Assembly (NCBI RefSeq): GCF_016734765.1
Contig: NZ_JAERQE010000037.1
Coordinates: 1-43,298 of the forward strand
Length of the DNA stretch: 43,298 nucleotides
Source of the DNA: Microvirga soli
GTDB lineage: Bacteria > Pseudomonadota > Alphaproteobacteria > Rhizobiales > Beijerinckiaceae
Direction: 5' to 3'
The notes beneath the pieces were generated by a model, which saw only the letters and a program-made list of their open reading frames with translations, searched no databases and was not told where the DNA came from. Numbering within the stretch: the stretch's first letter is position 1; every line of letters starts with the position of its first letter. Both the position numbers and the translations under genes were made by a program. Below, piece by piece: positions 9,044 to 19,500 of this stretch.

Positions 9044-10393
9044 CTAGGAAGCGCGGCGTTGGGCAGCCCGATCATCTTCCCCGCCTTGCGGCGACTGCCA
9101 GCCCCGCACTAGGCCGGAGAACAGCCAGAGCGTTGCCCCCAGTGCGACGGCGGCCATCACCCACCAGAGGGCGGTTGACAGCGCCGCGGCGTCGACCACC
9201 GGCCAGGGATGTTGCGCAAGGTCGGCGCCGCGTTCCGTCATCCAGTGCCAGGCCGTGTGCGCCACCAGCGCCGACAGGATAATCGTGCCGATCCTCTCGG
9301 GCACCACATACTTGAACAAAAGGCCAAGCGCCGGAACCGCCACCGCCAGCACAACCAGCTGGCCGACCTCCACACCGACATTGAACGCCAATAGCGAGGT
9401 GATCAGGTGCGAGCCGGCAAATTGCAGGCGTTCGCTCAGAAGGAACGAGAAGGCGAAACCATGCACAAGCCCAAATGCGAAGGCGACAAACCAGCGCCGC
9501 TCGGGGTTGGGGCCGACGATGTTCTCCAGGGCCATATAGAGGATCGAGATCGCAACCAGCGTCTCGATCAGCGGCGTGAACCACAGCGCGTTCGGCGCCA
9601 GACCATAGGCCGCAGCGATCAGCGTGATCGAATGAGCGATCGTAAAGGCGGTCACCACAATGGCGAGTGGGCGGAAGCGTCGGAACGGAATCACTAGGGC
9701 GAGCAGGAAGAGGAGATGGTCGACGCCCTCGAGGATGTGGAGGAAGCCGTCCTCGGCGAAGAGCAGGAACGCCTGCAGCCAACTCGGATCGAGATGCACG
9801 ATGCCGACACCGGCGTGAACGTCGAACACGCGCTCCGGGCTGTCAGGCGACAGGAAGCGCATCATGATGTTGACCTGGAGCCCGAGACGGGTCAGTCCCG
9901 GCCGGATGGCGAAGTCGGATTGGTCCGACTGAATCGTATATTCATAGGCGACGTCCAGCAGACCCTGCTTCCAATAGATCTCCGTGTCCGGCGGCAGCGG
10001 ACTGCTCCCGATACTGGCCAGCGCCTGCTCGTAGCTCGCAAAGGAGCGGTCCGATGCCAGCGATACCCGCGCGCCCACAAGCTGAGGCTTTCCCAGCAAT
10101 CTGCCATTCTCGTAGACCTCGACAAAATCACGGATCCAGATCTGGGCGGCGTGCTGCAGCGACCCGTCGACCCGCGACAGGTCGAGGAATCCGTTGGGCT
10201 TGAGCGGCACGTCGACGTCGCGCAGCGACTCCATCGGTGCCCGCACCAGGAAGGTCAGTGTCTTCCCCTCCGGCTTCAGGAAAGCCAGGACCGTGACCTC
10301 GTTGGGCACTTCGTGGGCTGAGGTGCGCATGGGCCAGCCGATCAGCAGGGCGGCTGCGATGATGAATGCAAAGACGATCCGAAGGGGCGCCAT
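9044..10393 (-). CDS. HupE/UreJ-family membrane protein with large periplasmic domain
   Basis: A 449-residue protein from ATG 10393; a longer frame to 10786 runs antisense into the divergent gene and is rejected. An N-terminal signal peptide (RIVFAFIIAAALLIGWPMRTSA before HEVPN) precedes a ~180-residue periplasmic beta-rich domain. The C-terminal ~230 residues carry about seven membrane segments with the histidine motifs of the HupE/UreJ_2 family: GVDHLLFLLALVIPFR, FTIAHSITLIAA, FGLVHGFAFSFLL, FNVGVEVGQL and HTAWHWMTER. Members are thought to be metal (nickel/cobalt) permeases, but this long form is uncharacterised. No hydrogenase or urease genes are nearby. It is divergent from the NHL gene, with a 103-bp shared promoter region. 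Confidence 0.85.
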   Translation of the reverse strand: MAPLRIVFAFIIAAALLIGWPMRTSAHEVPNEVTVLAFLKPEGKTLTFLVRAPMESLRDVDVPLKPNGFLDLSRVDGSLQHAAQIWIRDFVEVYENGRLLGKPQLVGARVSLASDRSFASYEQALASIGSSPLPPDTEIYWKQGLLDVAYEYTIQSDQSDFAIRPGLTRLGLQVNIMMRFLSPDSPERVFDVHAGVGIVHLDPSWLQAFLLFAEDGFLHILEGVDHLLFLLALVIPFRRFRPLAIVVTAFTIAHSITLIAAAYGLAPNALWFTPLIETLVAISILYMALENIVGPNPERRWFVAFAFGLVHGFAFSFLLSERLQFAGSHLITSLLAFNVGVEVGQLVVLAVAVPALGLLFKYVVPERIGTIILSALVAHTAWHWMTERGADLAQHPWPVVDAAALSTALWWVMAAVALGATLWLFSGLVRGWQSPQGGEDDRAAQRRAS

Positions 10394-10496
10394 GATTCTC
10401 GATGGTTCTCGACAGCAGAGCCCAGCTTGGCTACATTTCGATTTATTGACAAGAGCGGCGTCAAGCTGCCCGGCAAGGGGGCCGGGAGGAAACAGA

Positions 10497-11888
10497 ATGA
10501 GACAGCTCTTCTGGAGTCGCAGGGCGTTTGTCGGTGTAAGTTTCCTGGCAGTGATGGCGGCGCTCGGCACGGGCCAACTCCTGCTGCAGAAGGCTATTGC
10601 GCAGGGCAAGGAGGCCCCGCGCTTTGAGGTCGATCCATTCTGGCCAAAACCGATGCCCAACAACTGGGTGCTCGGCCAGACAATCGGTGTGGCGGTCGAT
10701 TCGCGCGACCATATCTGGATCGTCCACCGTGGCTCGGACCCGGCCGCTCTGGACAATACAGAACTAGCCGTTCCGCTTACCGGCAACCGCGCCGGTCAGC
10801 GTGTTGGGGAATGCTGCAATCCCTCGCCACCGGTCATGGAGTTCGATCAGGCGGGCAATCTCGTAAATTCCTGGGGCGGCCCATCTCCGACGAGAGAATA
10901 TGAGTGGCCATCGTCCAATCACGGCATCGCGGTCGATGCGGAAGGCTTCGTCTATATTGGCGGAAATGGCGCGGGCGATGCGCATGTCCTGAAGTTCACC
11001 CGCGACGGCAAGTTCGTCGCCCAGTGGGGCCGGGCGGGTGCGCGCCAGGCTAAGGCCGCGGCTGCAGCCTCAGATCCAATAGCCAGGTATGCCGGCGTGG
11101 CGCCAGGGGGCGGTGTGCCCGCCGCGGGCCCTGCTGCTCCTTCTGCGGGGACGGCTCCTGTCGCGAGCGCTGCGGCTCCTTCCGCCGCCACACCTGCCGC
11201 GGCAGCCGCGCCGACCTTCCAGGCCAATAGCCATGATCAGGAGAGTTTCGGCCGGGTCGCGAAGATCGACCTCGTTGAGGGCGCCAACGAGGCCTACCTC
11301 TCGGATGGCTATCTCAACCACCGTGTGGCAGTGGTCGACATGGATACGGGTAAGATCAAGCGCTACTGGGGCGCCTACGGCAAGCCGCCGACTGACGAGG
11401 TCCTGCCGCCCTACAATCCAGCAGCCCCTGTGGCCCAGCAGTTCGCCAATCCCGTGCACTGCTCCAATGTCTCGAATGACGGTTTCGTCTATGTCTGCGA
11501 CCGGGCGAATGATCGTATCCAGATCTTTCGCACCGACGGGACCTTTGTCAAAGAGGTGTTCGTCGCCACGCAAACCCTGGCCGACGGCTCGGTGTGGGAC
11601 ATTGATTTCTCCCATGATCCCGAGCAGCGGTTCCTCTACGTCGCTGATGGCGTGAACGAGCATGTGCGCGTCTTCAATCGTCAAACCATGGAAGAGCTCT
11701 ACAACTTCGGCTACGGCGGTCGTCAGCCGGGCATGTTCCTCGGTGTGCACTCTATTGCTGTAGACTCCAAGGGGAACATCTACACAACTGAGACTTACAC
11801 GGGTAAGCGCCTGCAGAAGTTCGTCAACAAAGGTGTCGGCCCTGTCTCAACGGTGAATGCGGCTATGCCCTGGCCGACGCCGCAGTAG
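10497..11888 (+). CDS. Exported NHL-repeat beta-propeller protein
   Basis: A 463-residue protein. ATG 10497 follows GGGAGGA and opens a Tat-like signal sequence: SRRAFVG, then a hydrophobic core ending near KAIAQG. The body is made of NHL-type blades with recurrent motifs: IGVAVDSRDHIWIVHRG, HGIAVDAEGFVYIGG, GFVYVCDRANDRIQIF, RFLYVADGVNEHVRVF and HSIAVDSKGNIYTTET. Between blades (about residues 190-245) lies an Ala/Pro/Gly-rich, low-complexity insert. The fold is related to peptidyl-alpha-hydroxyglycine lyase and other six-bladed propellers, but I see no certain catalytic set. It is a periplasmic or extracellular binding or lyase-like protein of unknown substrate. Confidence 0.85.
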   Translation: MRQLFWSRRAFVGVSFLAVMAALGTGQLLLQKAIAQGKEAPRFEVDPFWPKPMPNNWVLGQTIGVAVDSRDHIWIVHRGSDPAALDNTELAVPLTGNRAGQRVGECCNPSPPVMEFDQAGNLVNSWGGPSPTREYEWPSSNHGIAVDAEGFVYIGGNGAGDAHVLKFTRDGKFVAQWGRAGARQAKAAAAASDPIARYAGVAPGGGVPAAGPAAPSAGTAPVASAAAPSAATPAAAAAPTFQANSHDQESFGRVAKIDLVEGANEAYLSDGYLNHRVAVVDMDTGKIKRYWGAYGKPPTDEVLPPYNPAAPVAQQFANPVHCSNVSNDGFVYVCDRANDRIQIFRTDGTFVKEVFVATQTLADGSVWDIDFSHDPEQRFLYVADGVNEHVRVFNRQTMEELYNFGYGGRQPGMFLGVHSIAVDSKGNIYTTETYTGKRLQKFVNKGVGPVSTVNAAMPWPTPQ

Positions 11889-11911
11889 ATAGGCTCGAAC
11901 TCGCTTCGGCG

Positions 11912-11932
11912 TCGGCTCCTCATCGGAGCCGG
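11912..11932. terminator. Hairpin between convergent genes
   Basis: GGCTCC (11914-11919), a 5-base loop and GGAGCC (11925-11930), extended by outer pairs, followed by CGCTTT. It lies between the end of the NHL gene and the convergent topoisomerase gene, whose stop is at 11941, and may serve both. Confidence 0.55.
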
Positions 11933-11940
11933 CGCTTTCA

Positions 11941-14385
11941 CTATCCGTCTTCGCCGAAAGCCACAGTGCGCGATTTTGAGCGCTGACGTAGCGCCTTGCC
12001 TCTTGGCTCTGGCGGCCTCACGGCCGCAGACACTCGCTTTGGTGCACCATCGCTGTTGCCCGCGCGGGCTGGGCGGCGGCCTCTTGGAGCGATGGGCCGG
12101 TTCTTTTCGCCAGGATTCTGTACCTTCGGTGAGTGCTCCTCGAGAAATGCTCGGCAAGTAGCAAAGTCAACTAACACTGTGGGTGGACATTCGATTCCTT
12201 TCTGTTCAGCCAGGGACCGAGCATAGCGCACCATTGCCTCACTTGGAGAACGCAGGCCCGTCTGCGGTGTTGCCGTAGTAGGTCCAGAGGATCGTTGTGG
12301 TGCATGGTGGTCCAGGAACGTCCGGCAGATGGCACTGTTGGTCTTGAGCCCGCGGGGCAGTTTCAAGCCCCGCTGGGCAGCAAGCGATGTTGCGAAAGCA
12401 ATCATCGCCTTTGTTGGGGGCTTCCCATCCGCTGCGGGGGGCGTGGGGAGATATGCCGGATCGAGAGCAACAGCGCCGGACTGTCCAATTGTCGTGATCA
12501 GCTCTCTGACACGGCTGCGGGTTCGCTCCTGATAGGCCGCCGCTCGGCAGGCCGCCTCTGCGCGTGTGGCTGCGCGCCCAATCTCGGCAAGATCAGCCTC
12601 GAACATCGCCCGACCAACTGGGTCGCCATAGGCAGGAAAGACACGGCGAACAGAAGCGATAAATGCGAGGCCAACCTCCGTCACCTGAAGTGGCGGATCT
12701 TTGCCCTTCAGCAGTTCAACATACTGGCTCTTCTGGAGCTTGGGCAGGATCGTGTCGCGGGTCGCCGCGGTTCCGAGACCCTTGGGCTCGTTCGGGTTTG
12801 CCGGGTTCTCTAGGGCCGCCTTGAGGGCCGGGTCTTCCACCTGATCGACGAGCCGTCCCATGACCACCGGCAGCTCGCCACGGGTGATGCGGCGGGGTGG
12901 CTCGGTCTTGGCGGTCTCGATCCGAGCGTCGGTCGCTCTTCCCGGTTCGTTGTCCCGGACAGGCGGCAAGCGCCCAGTGGTGGGCTCTTCGTCCGGCTTG
13001 GCCTTGCCTGGGACAGCCTCGTTCTCCTCGTCAGCCTCGGCTCCATACACCGCTCGCCAGCCCGGGGACTTGATCACGCTGCCGCTGACCGAGAAGCGCT
13101 TCGGACCATGTGGTGTTGGGACCTGCACAGCGACCGTGGTGCGAGCGTCGATACCGTCGGGCAGGTGCGCTGCTAGAAAGCTCTTGGCGACCAGCTCCCA
13201 AAGGCGGAGGTGATCTCCAATAATGCTGCCGGGCTGCGGCACCTTGCGTAGTGGCACAATGGCGTGGTGCTCGCCGGGATCCTTGACGTAATGGCCCTTG
13301 CCCCCTTTGCGGAACACGAGATCGCCCGCTGCTGGCACAAGGTTAGCGAGTTCGGATAAGACTCGGACGACGCTTTCAATGACCGCGCTCGCGTCACCTG
13401 TCTGGCTCTCAGGCAGGTGCTCGGACTCGGTGCGAGGATAGGTGAGGTGGCCCTGATCATAGAGGTCCTGGGCAAGTTTGGCGGTGTGTTGCGGATCCCA
13501 GCCAAACCGTTTGGCGCAGCGACGGGCGAGAGTGTCTTTCGAGAACAGGCGAGGGGGTGCCCGGCGCACATCCTTCTGCTCGACACCGAGCGAACCTGAC
13601 CAGCAGGCGGCCGCCTGCTGGATTGTCCCGGCCACCTGCTTATCGAGAATCTTATCTTTCGGGGCATGCCAGAGAGTGATCCCGGTGCCAGTCTCTGTTG
13701 TGACGACCAGAGCAATCTTGAAATAGTCCTGAGGAACGAAGTCGCGGATGCGCTTCTCGAGGTCAGCCAGGATGGCGAGCGTCGGAGTCTGCACACCACC
13801 GAAGCGCCAGGGCTGTCTGAAAGCTGGCGGCCGGAGCCTTAAAGAGATGGCGCGCGTGCCGTTGAGCCCCAGGTGGTAGTCCTCATATTGGCGGCACAGG
13901 GCCTCCAGATAGGCGGCATAGTCCCGCTCGCCGGAGTCGGGTTCCTTGGCCATGGCCGTAAAGGCGCGTCGGATCGAGACTTCATCGAGAGCACCCAGCT
14001 TGAGGCGATCCACCCGACCGCGATAACCAAGGTGCTCGAGCACCTCCCAGGCAATCATCGAGCCCTCCCGGCCTGGGTCGGTGGCGATGATGACGCGCTC
14101 TACGCCCTGAAGAGCTTGCTTGATTGCTTCGATCTTCGGCTTGTGCGACTGGCCGGAGCGGTTGGTGCCATAGGTCACAGGGATGCGCTCGAGCACGATC
14201 GGCAGCGTATCAAGGCGCCAAGACTTCCATTCATCCCGAACATTGCCAGGTTCCTCGGCTGCCAGGAGGTGGCCCTCGGCTGAAACACAGATTGTCGTCG
14301 GCGATTTGAAGAACCGCTGCAACTGGCGCATGGCCGAGGGCTTCTCAAAGAAGAACAGCGTGCGCGTGGCAGATTGAGTAGCCAT
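11941..14385 (-). CDS. DNA topoisomerase III-like type IA enzyme
   Basis: An 814-residue type IA topoisomerase. The N-terminal Toprim domain has FFFEKPSAM (catalytic Glu near residue 14) and VIIATDPGREGSMIAWE (about 97-113). The active-site tyrosine is Tyr316 in DQGHLTYPRTES. FGGVQTPTLAIL and GTAATRDTILPKLQ are further family blocks; the latter corresponds to the usual GxGTPATRA region. There are no zinc-finger cysteine clusters. The C-terminus (after about 640) instead has two copies of a ~40-residue module (AMIAFATSLAAQRGLKLP and AMVRYARSLAEQKGIECP, each ending in CRxFLxxH), then a basic tail. This architecture is familiar from plasmid-borne topoisomerases of alphaproteobacteria. It would relax or decatenate DNA through a 5' phosphotyrosine link. 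Confidence 0.9.
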   Translation of the reverse strand: MATQSATRTLFFFEKPSAMRQLQRFFKSPTTICVSAEGHLLAAEEPGNVRDEWKSWRLDTLPIVLERIPVTYGTNRSGQSHKPKIEAIKQALQGVERVIIATDPGREGSMIAWEVLEHLGYRGRVDRLKLGALDEVSIRRAFTAMAKEPDSGERDYAAYLEALCRQYEDYHLGLNGTRAISLRLRPPAFRQPWRFGGVQTPTLAILADLEKRIRDFVPQDYFKIALVVTTETGTGITLWHAPKDKILDKQVAGTIQQAAACWSGSLGVEQKDVRRAPPRLFSKDTLARRCAKRFGWDPQHTAKLAQDLYDQGHLTYPRTESEHLPESQTGDASAVIESVVRVLSELANLVPAAGDLVFRKGGKGHYVKDPGEHHAIVPLRKVPQPGSIIGDHLRLWELVAKSFLAAHLPDGIDARTTVAVQVPTPHGPKRFSVSGSVIKSPGWRAVYGAEADEENEAVPGKAKPDEEPTTGRLPPVRDNEPGRATDARIETAKTEPPRRITRGELPVVMGRLVDQVEDPALKAALENPANPNEPKGLGTAATRDTILPKLQKSQYVELLKGKDPPLQVTEVGLAFIASVRRVFPAYGDPVGRAMFEADLAEIGRAATRAEAACRAAAYQERTRSRVRELITTIGQSGAVALDPAYLPTPPAADGKPPTKAMIAFATSLAAQRGLKLPRGLKTNSAICRTFLDHHAPQRSSGPTTATPQTGLRSPSEAMVRYARSLAEQKGIECPPTVLVDFATCRAFLEEHSPKVQNPGEKNRPIAPRGRRPARAGNSDGAPKRVSAAVRPPEPRGKALRQRSKSRTVAFGEDG

Positions 14386-14954
14386 AACCTACAATCATCA
14401 ATCCGATTACGGTGCGCAGCCCGGAGTTCGCCCGCGAGGTCTGGCGCTAAGAACGGATAGAGAACACTACCCGCAGGGACATTGCGGGTCAATGGAAGGG
14501 CAGGGTGAAAGTCCGGCAACTCCTGCGGCACTCTCACCTAATGATGGACGCGCCTCCTGGAGCGATATGCCAGAAGCTGCATTTGTTGCAATAAAATTAC
14601 GTTAAACAAACTTGGCTTGGCGGCAGATCAAAGCAACCATGCCGCGATCCCGGTCGTTTCCCATCTGACGGGGAATAGCCGCTCATGCTGCAGCTCTGCG
14701 CCGTGTATCGGCACAATGAAGCTGCTGAGGTAATCAAGAAAGATGACCGAGAGGAGGGGGCGAACTCCCGATCGTCTTCCTGCCGCTGAGACGACCACTA
14801 AGGCGCTACTCCTGACGCCACCAAGCCCAATCAAGGACCAATCAAAGTCCAGCCTTGACGGAGTGTGCAACGCCGCTGTGTCCGACCTTCGTCCGTGGCG
14901 GAGCCGCGACTGTTCCCTGATAATTCACTCGGCAGCGAACAGGAATGCTAAGAG
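14386..14954. other. Divergent promoter region between the topoisomerase and RTX genes
   Basis: No supported gene in about 570 bp. It contains a 7-bp inverted repeat (ACCCGCA 14469-14475, TGCGGGT 14483-14489) near the topoisomerase promoter and an AT-rich patch at 14583-14610. A similar AT-rich patch occurs at 23387-23412. Confidence 0.4.
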
Positions 14955-15785
14955 ATGGCCGACACAATCGCACCCGTTCTCACGTCGTTGAACCTCCCTG
15001 CAACCATTTACCTCGACGGCGTGGATCGCGCCGTCCCGCTCAGCGTCGGCGCAGGCGACACAAACGGAACGGGCGTCACGGCTGTCCAGGTCTGGCTGAG
15101 CCGCCCCGTGACTCACTTCGAGGCCGATAGCCAGACATGGGTGAGCGATACCCTGAATTTTGACGGAATGCTTGATCCATTCAGCGATGGCCGCTCTACG
15201 CTTCAGTGGAACCTGTCACGGTCGTCTGAGCCCGGACCATACGGCATCCTCAGCGTCTATGTGGTCGATGCTGCCGGCAACGAACGCACCTACCTTCCCG
15301 CAGATTTGAAGGCCGTCGGGATCCGCACGAGCTTCACGATCAGCACCTTCGATCTCGTGACCACCGGGGATAAGGGCAGGAACATGGTTCAGGGTGGATC
15401 CGGCCATGACAAGCTGAATGGCGGCCTTGGGATCGACACGCTGATTGGTGGCCCGGGCAAGGACGCCTTCGTGTTCAACACCAAGCCGAGCAAGACGAAC
15501 AGGGACAAGATCACTGACTTCAACAGCAAGGATGACAGCATCTGGCTCGACAATGCTGTCTTCAAGAAGCTTGGTCCCGGCATGGATGCCGCACCGGTCC
15601 AACTGAAGAAGGGCTTCTTCACCATCGGCAGCAAGGCCAAGGACCGAGACGACTACGTCATCTACAACAAGAAGACCGGTGTTCTCTCCTACGATGCGGA
15701 CGGCTCCGGCAAGGGCAAGGCCGTCGAGTTCGCGCAGCTTAAGAAGGGCCTCTCCCTGAAGTACGACGACCTCTTCGTGATTTGA
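14955..15785 (+). CDS. RTX calcium-binding secreted protein
   Basis: A 276-residue protein without an N-terminal signal peptide. Residues 1-125 are beta-rich (APVLTSLNLPATIYLDGVDRA, VVDAAGNERTY) and look like an Ig-like/adhesion domain. Residues about 140-165 hold short RTX nonapeptide repeats (GGSGHDKLNGGLGIDTLIGGPGKDAFVF). The end (TNRDKITDFNSKDDSIWLDN through KYDDLFVI) is the conserved C-terminal cap of this family, with an aliphatic tail typical of type I secretion signals. Such proteins leave the cell unfolded and fold on binding external calcium. No ABC exporter, membrane-fusion or TolC gene lies in the window, so the exporter must be elsewhere. It is 734 bp upstream of the peroxidase, same strand. 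Confidence 0.85.
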   Translation: MADTIAPVLTSLNLPATIYLDGVDRAVPLSVGAGDTNGTGVTAVQVWLSRPVTHFEADSQTWVSDTLNFDGMLDPFSDGRSTLQWNLSRSSEPGPYGILSVYVVDAAGNERTYLPADLKAVGIRTSFTISTFDLVTTGDKGRNMVQGGSGHDKLNGGLGIDTLIGGPGKDAFVFNTKPSKTNRDKITDFNSKDDSIWLDNAVFKKLGPGMDAAPVQLKKGFFTIGSKAKDRDDYVIYNKKTGVLSYDADGSGKGKAVEFAQLKKGLSLKYDDLFVI

Positions 15786-16519
15786 GCAGTTGGTCGACGA
15801 CTTCTCAAGCAAGGGGACGTACCGGGTTGCAATCCCTGAGGCGGCAACCCTGCCGCGGCTTGCGTCACCTGTCTACCCGCCATGGCAACGGCCTCTGACC
15901 TTAAGAAGGACAACCCGTGGAAGCGGACTTCGTCCTGTAAGGTCGTTCCACAGGATCAAGCATGCCACACTTCGCCGTAGTGGGCGAAGGCATCGACCGC
16001 GGCTCACCTGAACCTAACGAGATCGAGATAACGCTGAACGTAGTCACGTGTCGAGAGACTGCATTGCAGCGACGCTCTTCTGACCGGTTTGTAGACTACG
16101 TGTAAGCCGAAGGCTTACCAGGCCTCTCGATACACTTTACTTCGGGACCGCTCCGGCAGACGACGTGAGAGCTTATGGACATAGGCTGGATCTGACTGGG
16201 TGACAGCGACGGGTGGCAGCGAAGGCGCCTCCACATTGCGGCGCTGCCGCAAGAGTGTCACCGGTGAGCTGGTGTGTCAGCGGCAGAGTAGGACGCTGAT
16301 CAGGTCGGGCAGCGTTCAAACGTATTCAAGCCTGCTGCACAGGTCCGACCAAAGCCTCAGACCATTGTCGCAGTCAAAACCAACCTCTGGTCCCGGATCC
16401 CTCAGACTTCAGCACGGCTGCTCTCCGCCCTTCGGCAGTGGCGGGCACCTTTCCCTTCCTGCCAATCTGCAACGGTGTTTAACGCCCGCAATGGGCTCAG
16501 CAGGGAACGGGGAACCGCC
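15786..16519. other. Long upstream region of the haem peroxidase
   Basis: About 730 bp without a supported gene. A perfect 7-bp hairpin (GTAAGCC 16102-16108, GGCTTAC 16112-16118, 3-base loop) lies in the middle and is not followed by a T-run. The length suggests an extended 5' regulatory region for the large peroxidase gene. Confidence 0.35.
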
Positions 16520-19500
16520 ATGGTGCATATCGTCAAGCACGATCTGGAATTCATCCTGAAGCAGATCAAAATCGCGGAGGCCCACTCGGCAGGCACACCG
16601 CTGAACCAGATCCGTATTGATGCGAACGGCAACATTTCGACGAACCCGAACGATCCGCTCGCCATTCCGGCTCCTCTATCGCCCTACGGCCTTCGCACGG
16701 TCGACGGCAGCTACAACAACATGATGGAAGGCCGCGACCAGTGGGGTGCCGCCGATAATCCGTTCCCGCAGATCACCGACCCGTTCTACCGCAACGAGGG
16801 TGACGATGCGATGCCGGCCGGCTATGTGGCCGGCAACAACAACAATTATGGTCAGCAGGGGGATGTCGTCGATGCCGACCCACGCCTCATCTCGAACCTG
16901 ATTGTCGATCAGACGTTGGAGAACCCTGCCGCGATCAGCGCTGCGCTCACCTATGCGGGGATCACCGGCGCGAAGCAGACCACCGCAATCAATGAGATCA
17001 GGAGTGCCTACCTGGCCGTCAAGAACGGAACGGGCACCCAGTCGAATCTGGACGCCGCTCTGGCGAAGCACGGCGTCGAGATGGACGGAAAATCCGTCGT
17101 AATTCCGAACGTCGCCCCGGACGAGGGCCTGTCGGCCTCGTACAATGGCTGGTTTACGCTGTTTGGTCAGTTCTTCGACCATGGCCTTGATCTCGTGTCG
17201 AAGGCCGGCGGAACCGTTTATATCCCGCTCTCGCCGGATGACCCGCTCTACAACCCGGCCAGCCCGCGCACGAATTTCATGGTGCTCACACGCACCGCCA
17301 ACGGTGGTGAGAACCTGACCACCCCGTGGGTCGACCAGAACCAGACCTACACCTCGAACGCCTCGCACCAACTCTTCCTGCGCGAGTACGCCATGGTCGA
17401 CGGCAAGCCCGTCTCAACCGGCAGGCTTCTCGAGGGTGATCGCGGCCTTGCCACCTGGGCCGACGTCAAGGAGCAGGCCCGCACAATGCTGGGCATTGAG
17501 CTCACCGATGCCGACGTCACCAACATCCCGATGTTCGTCATGGACGAATACGGTGAGTTCGTGCGTGGCGAGAACGGCTTCCCGCAGATCATCCGAAGCC
17601 TCGGCGCCGACCAGAAGTTTGGCGGCGGCGATGATGTGCTCGAGGAGGGCAACCCGTCCTCCCCGATCAGCACCTTCCCGTCCGTGCGCACCAACCACGC
17701 CTTCCTTGACGACATCGCACATGACGCCAAGACGATCAACGACCGCGGTCAGAAGATGTACGCGGATGACGATAACGCCCTCGGCGTCGGCCAGACCCTG
17801 GTCGCCAATCCGAACTTCAACGCTGATCTGCCCGAAAGCTCCACCAACCAACGCTACCTAGGCGCCCTCAACCCGGACTTCAACCCGGCTCTTCCGGTCA
17901 GCGCGGCCAACCCCCAGTACATCCCGCTCTCGCGTTTCTACGACGACGAGAAGCTCGACTCGCACTACATCACGGGCGACGGGCGCGGCAACGAGAACAT
18001 CGGCCTGTCCGCGGTTCACCACGTGTTTCATTCCGAGCACAATCACACCGTTGAGCAAGTGCAGTTCCGGGCCATTGAGTCCGGCGATCTTTCCTTCCTC
18101 AACGAGTGGCTGCTGGTCGACCTGCCGGCGGGCACCGTCCTGCCGCCAGCCGATGATGCGGCAGCGATTGAGACCTTTGCCAAGACCCTCACCTGGGATG
18201 GCGAGCGCCTTTTCCAGGCGGCCCGTTTCACCACTGAGATGCAGTACCAGCACCTCGTGTTCGAGGAATTCGCCCGCAAGGTCCAGCCGGACGTGGACGC
18301 CTTCGTGTTCAACCCGTCGGTGGACATCAACCCGAATATCTTCGCCGAGTTCGCTCATGTGGTGTACCGCTTCGGCCACTCCATGCTGAATCAGGAGGTG
18401 GCTGCAACTAACGCCAACGGCAGCGATGCCAGCATGGATCTGTTCGATGCCTTCCTGAACCCGCTGAAGTTCGGCGCTTCGAATGCGCAAGGCACTGTTA
18501 CCCTCACCCACGACCAAGCTGCGGGCGCCATCGTTCGCGGCATGACCAGCCAGGTTGGCAATGAAATCGACGAATTTGTGACCGATGTGCTGCGCAACCA
18601 GCTCGTCGGCATCCCGCTCGATCTCGCAGCGCTCAACATCGCCCGTGGTCGCGAAACCGGCATGCCACCTCTGAACGAAGCCCGTCGTCAGTTCCAACAG
18701 GCTGCCAACGGTGACAGCCAGCTAGATGCTTATGCCAGCTGGACAGACTTCGCGCTTAACCTCAAGAACCCGGCTTCGATCGTTAACTTCATTGCAGCTT
18801 ACGGAACGCATCCAGCAATCACGGCCGCGACCACAGTGGCTGCGAAGCGTGAAGCCGCCATGGCTTTGGTGTTCGGGGACGGTAATGATGGTGACGGCGT
18901 CACGATTCACGGCGTGACCTATACCGACCGCCACCACTTCCTGAATGCCACCGGTTCCTATGCTGCCGTGGAGACGACCGGTCCGCTCGCGGGACGCTCA
19001 TCCCTGGGCGGGTTGGAGTATGTCGATCTCTGGGTTGGCGGCTTGGCCGAGAAGAAGATGGCTTTCGGCGGCATGCTCGGGTCGACCTTCTCGTTCATCT
19101 TCGAGCTCCAGCTCGAGAACCTTCAAAATGCTGATCGCTTCTACTACCTGTCGCGCGTCCAAGGCCTGAACTTCCTGAACGAGCTGGAAAACAACTCGTT
19201 CGCCAAGATGGTGCTGAACAACACCGACCTCGGCGAGACGGGTTATGCGCTGCCGGGCGACATCTTCTCGGTGCCGGACCATGTCCTCTACATGGATAAA
19301 GCCATGCAGACGAAGTTCGGCTACTCTGATCCCGTGCAGGAAGATCCGTGGCTTGAGGCACTGTCGCCGCTGGTTGAGCGCAGAGACGCGAACAACGACG
19401 GTGTGGCCGAGTACATCCGCGTCAACACCAACGACCACGTGCTGATCCAGGGCACCAATGGCAATGATACCATCGTGGCCGGCGGCGGTGACGACTCGGT

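Noticed and set aside
16102..16118. Hairpin upstream of the peroxidase as a terminator or riboswitch
   Set aside because: No T-run follows, and no riboswitch core was recognised; recorded only as a hairpin.
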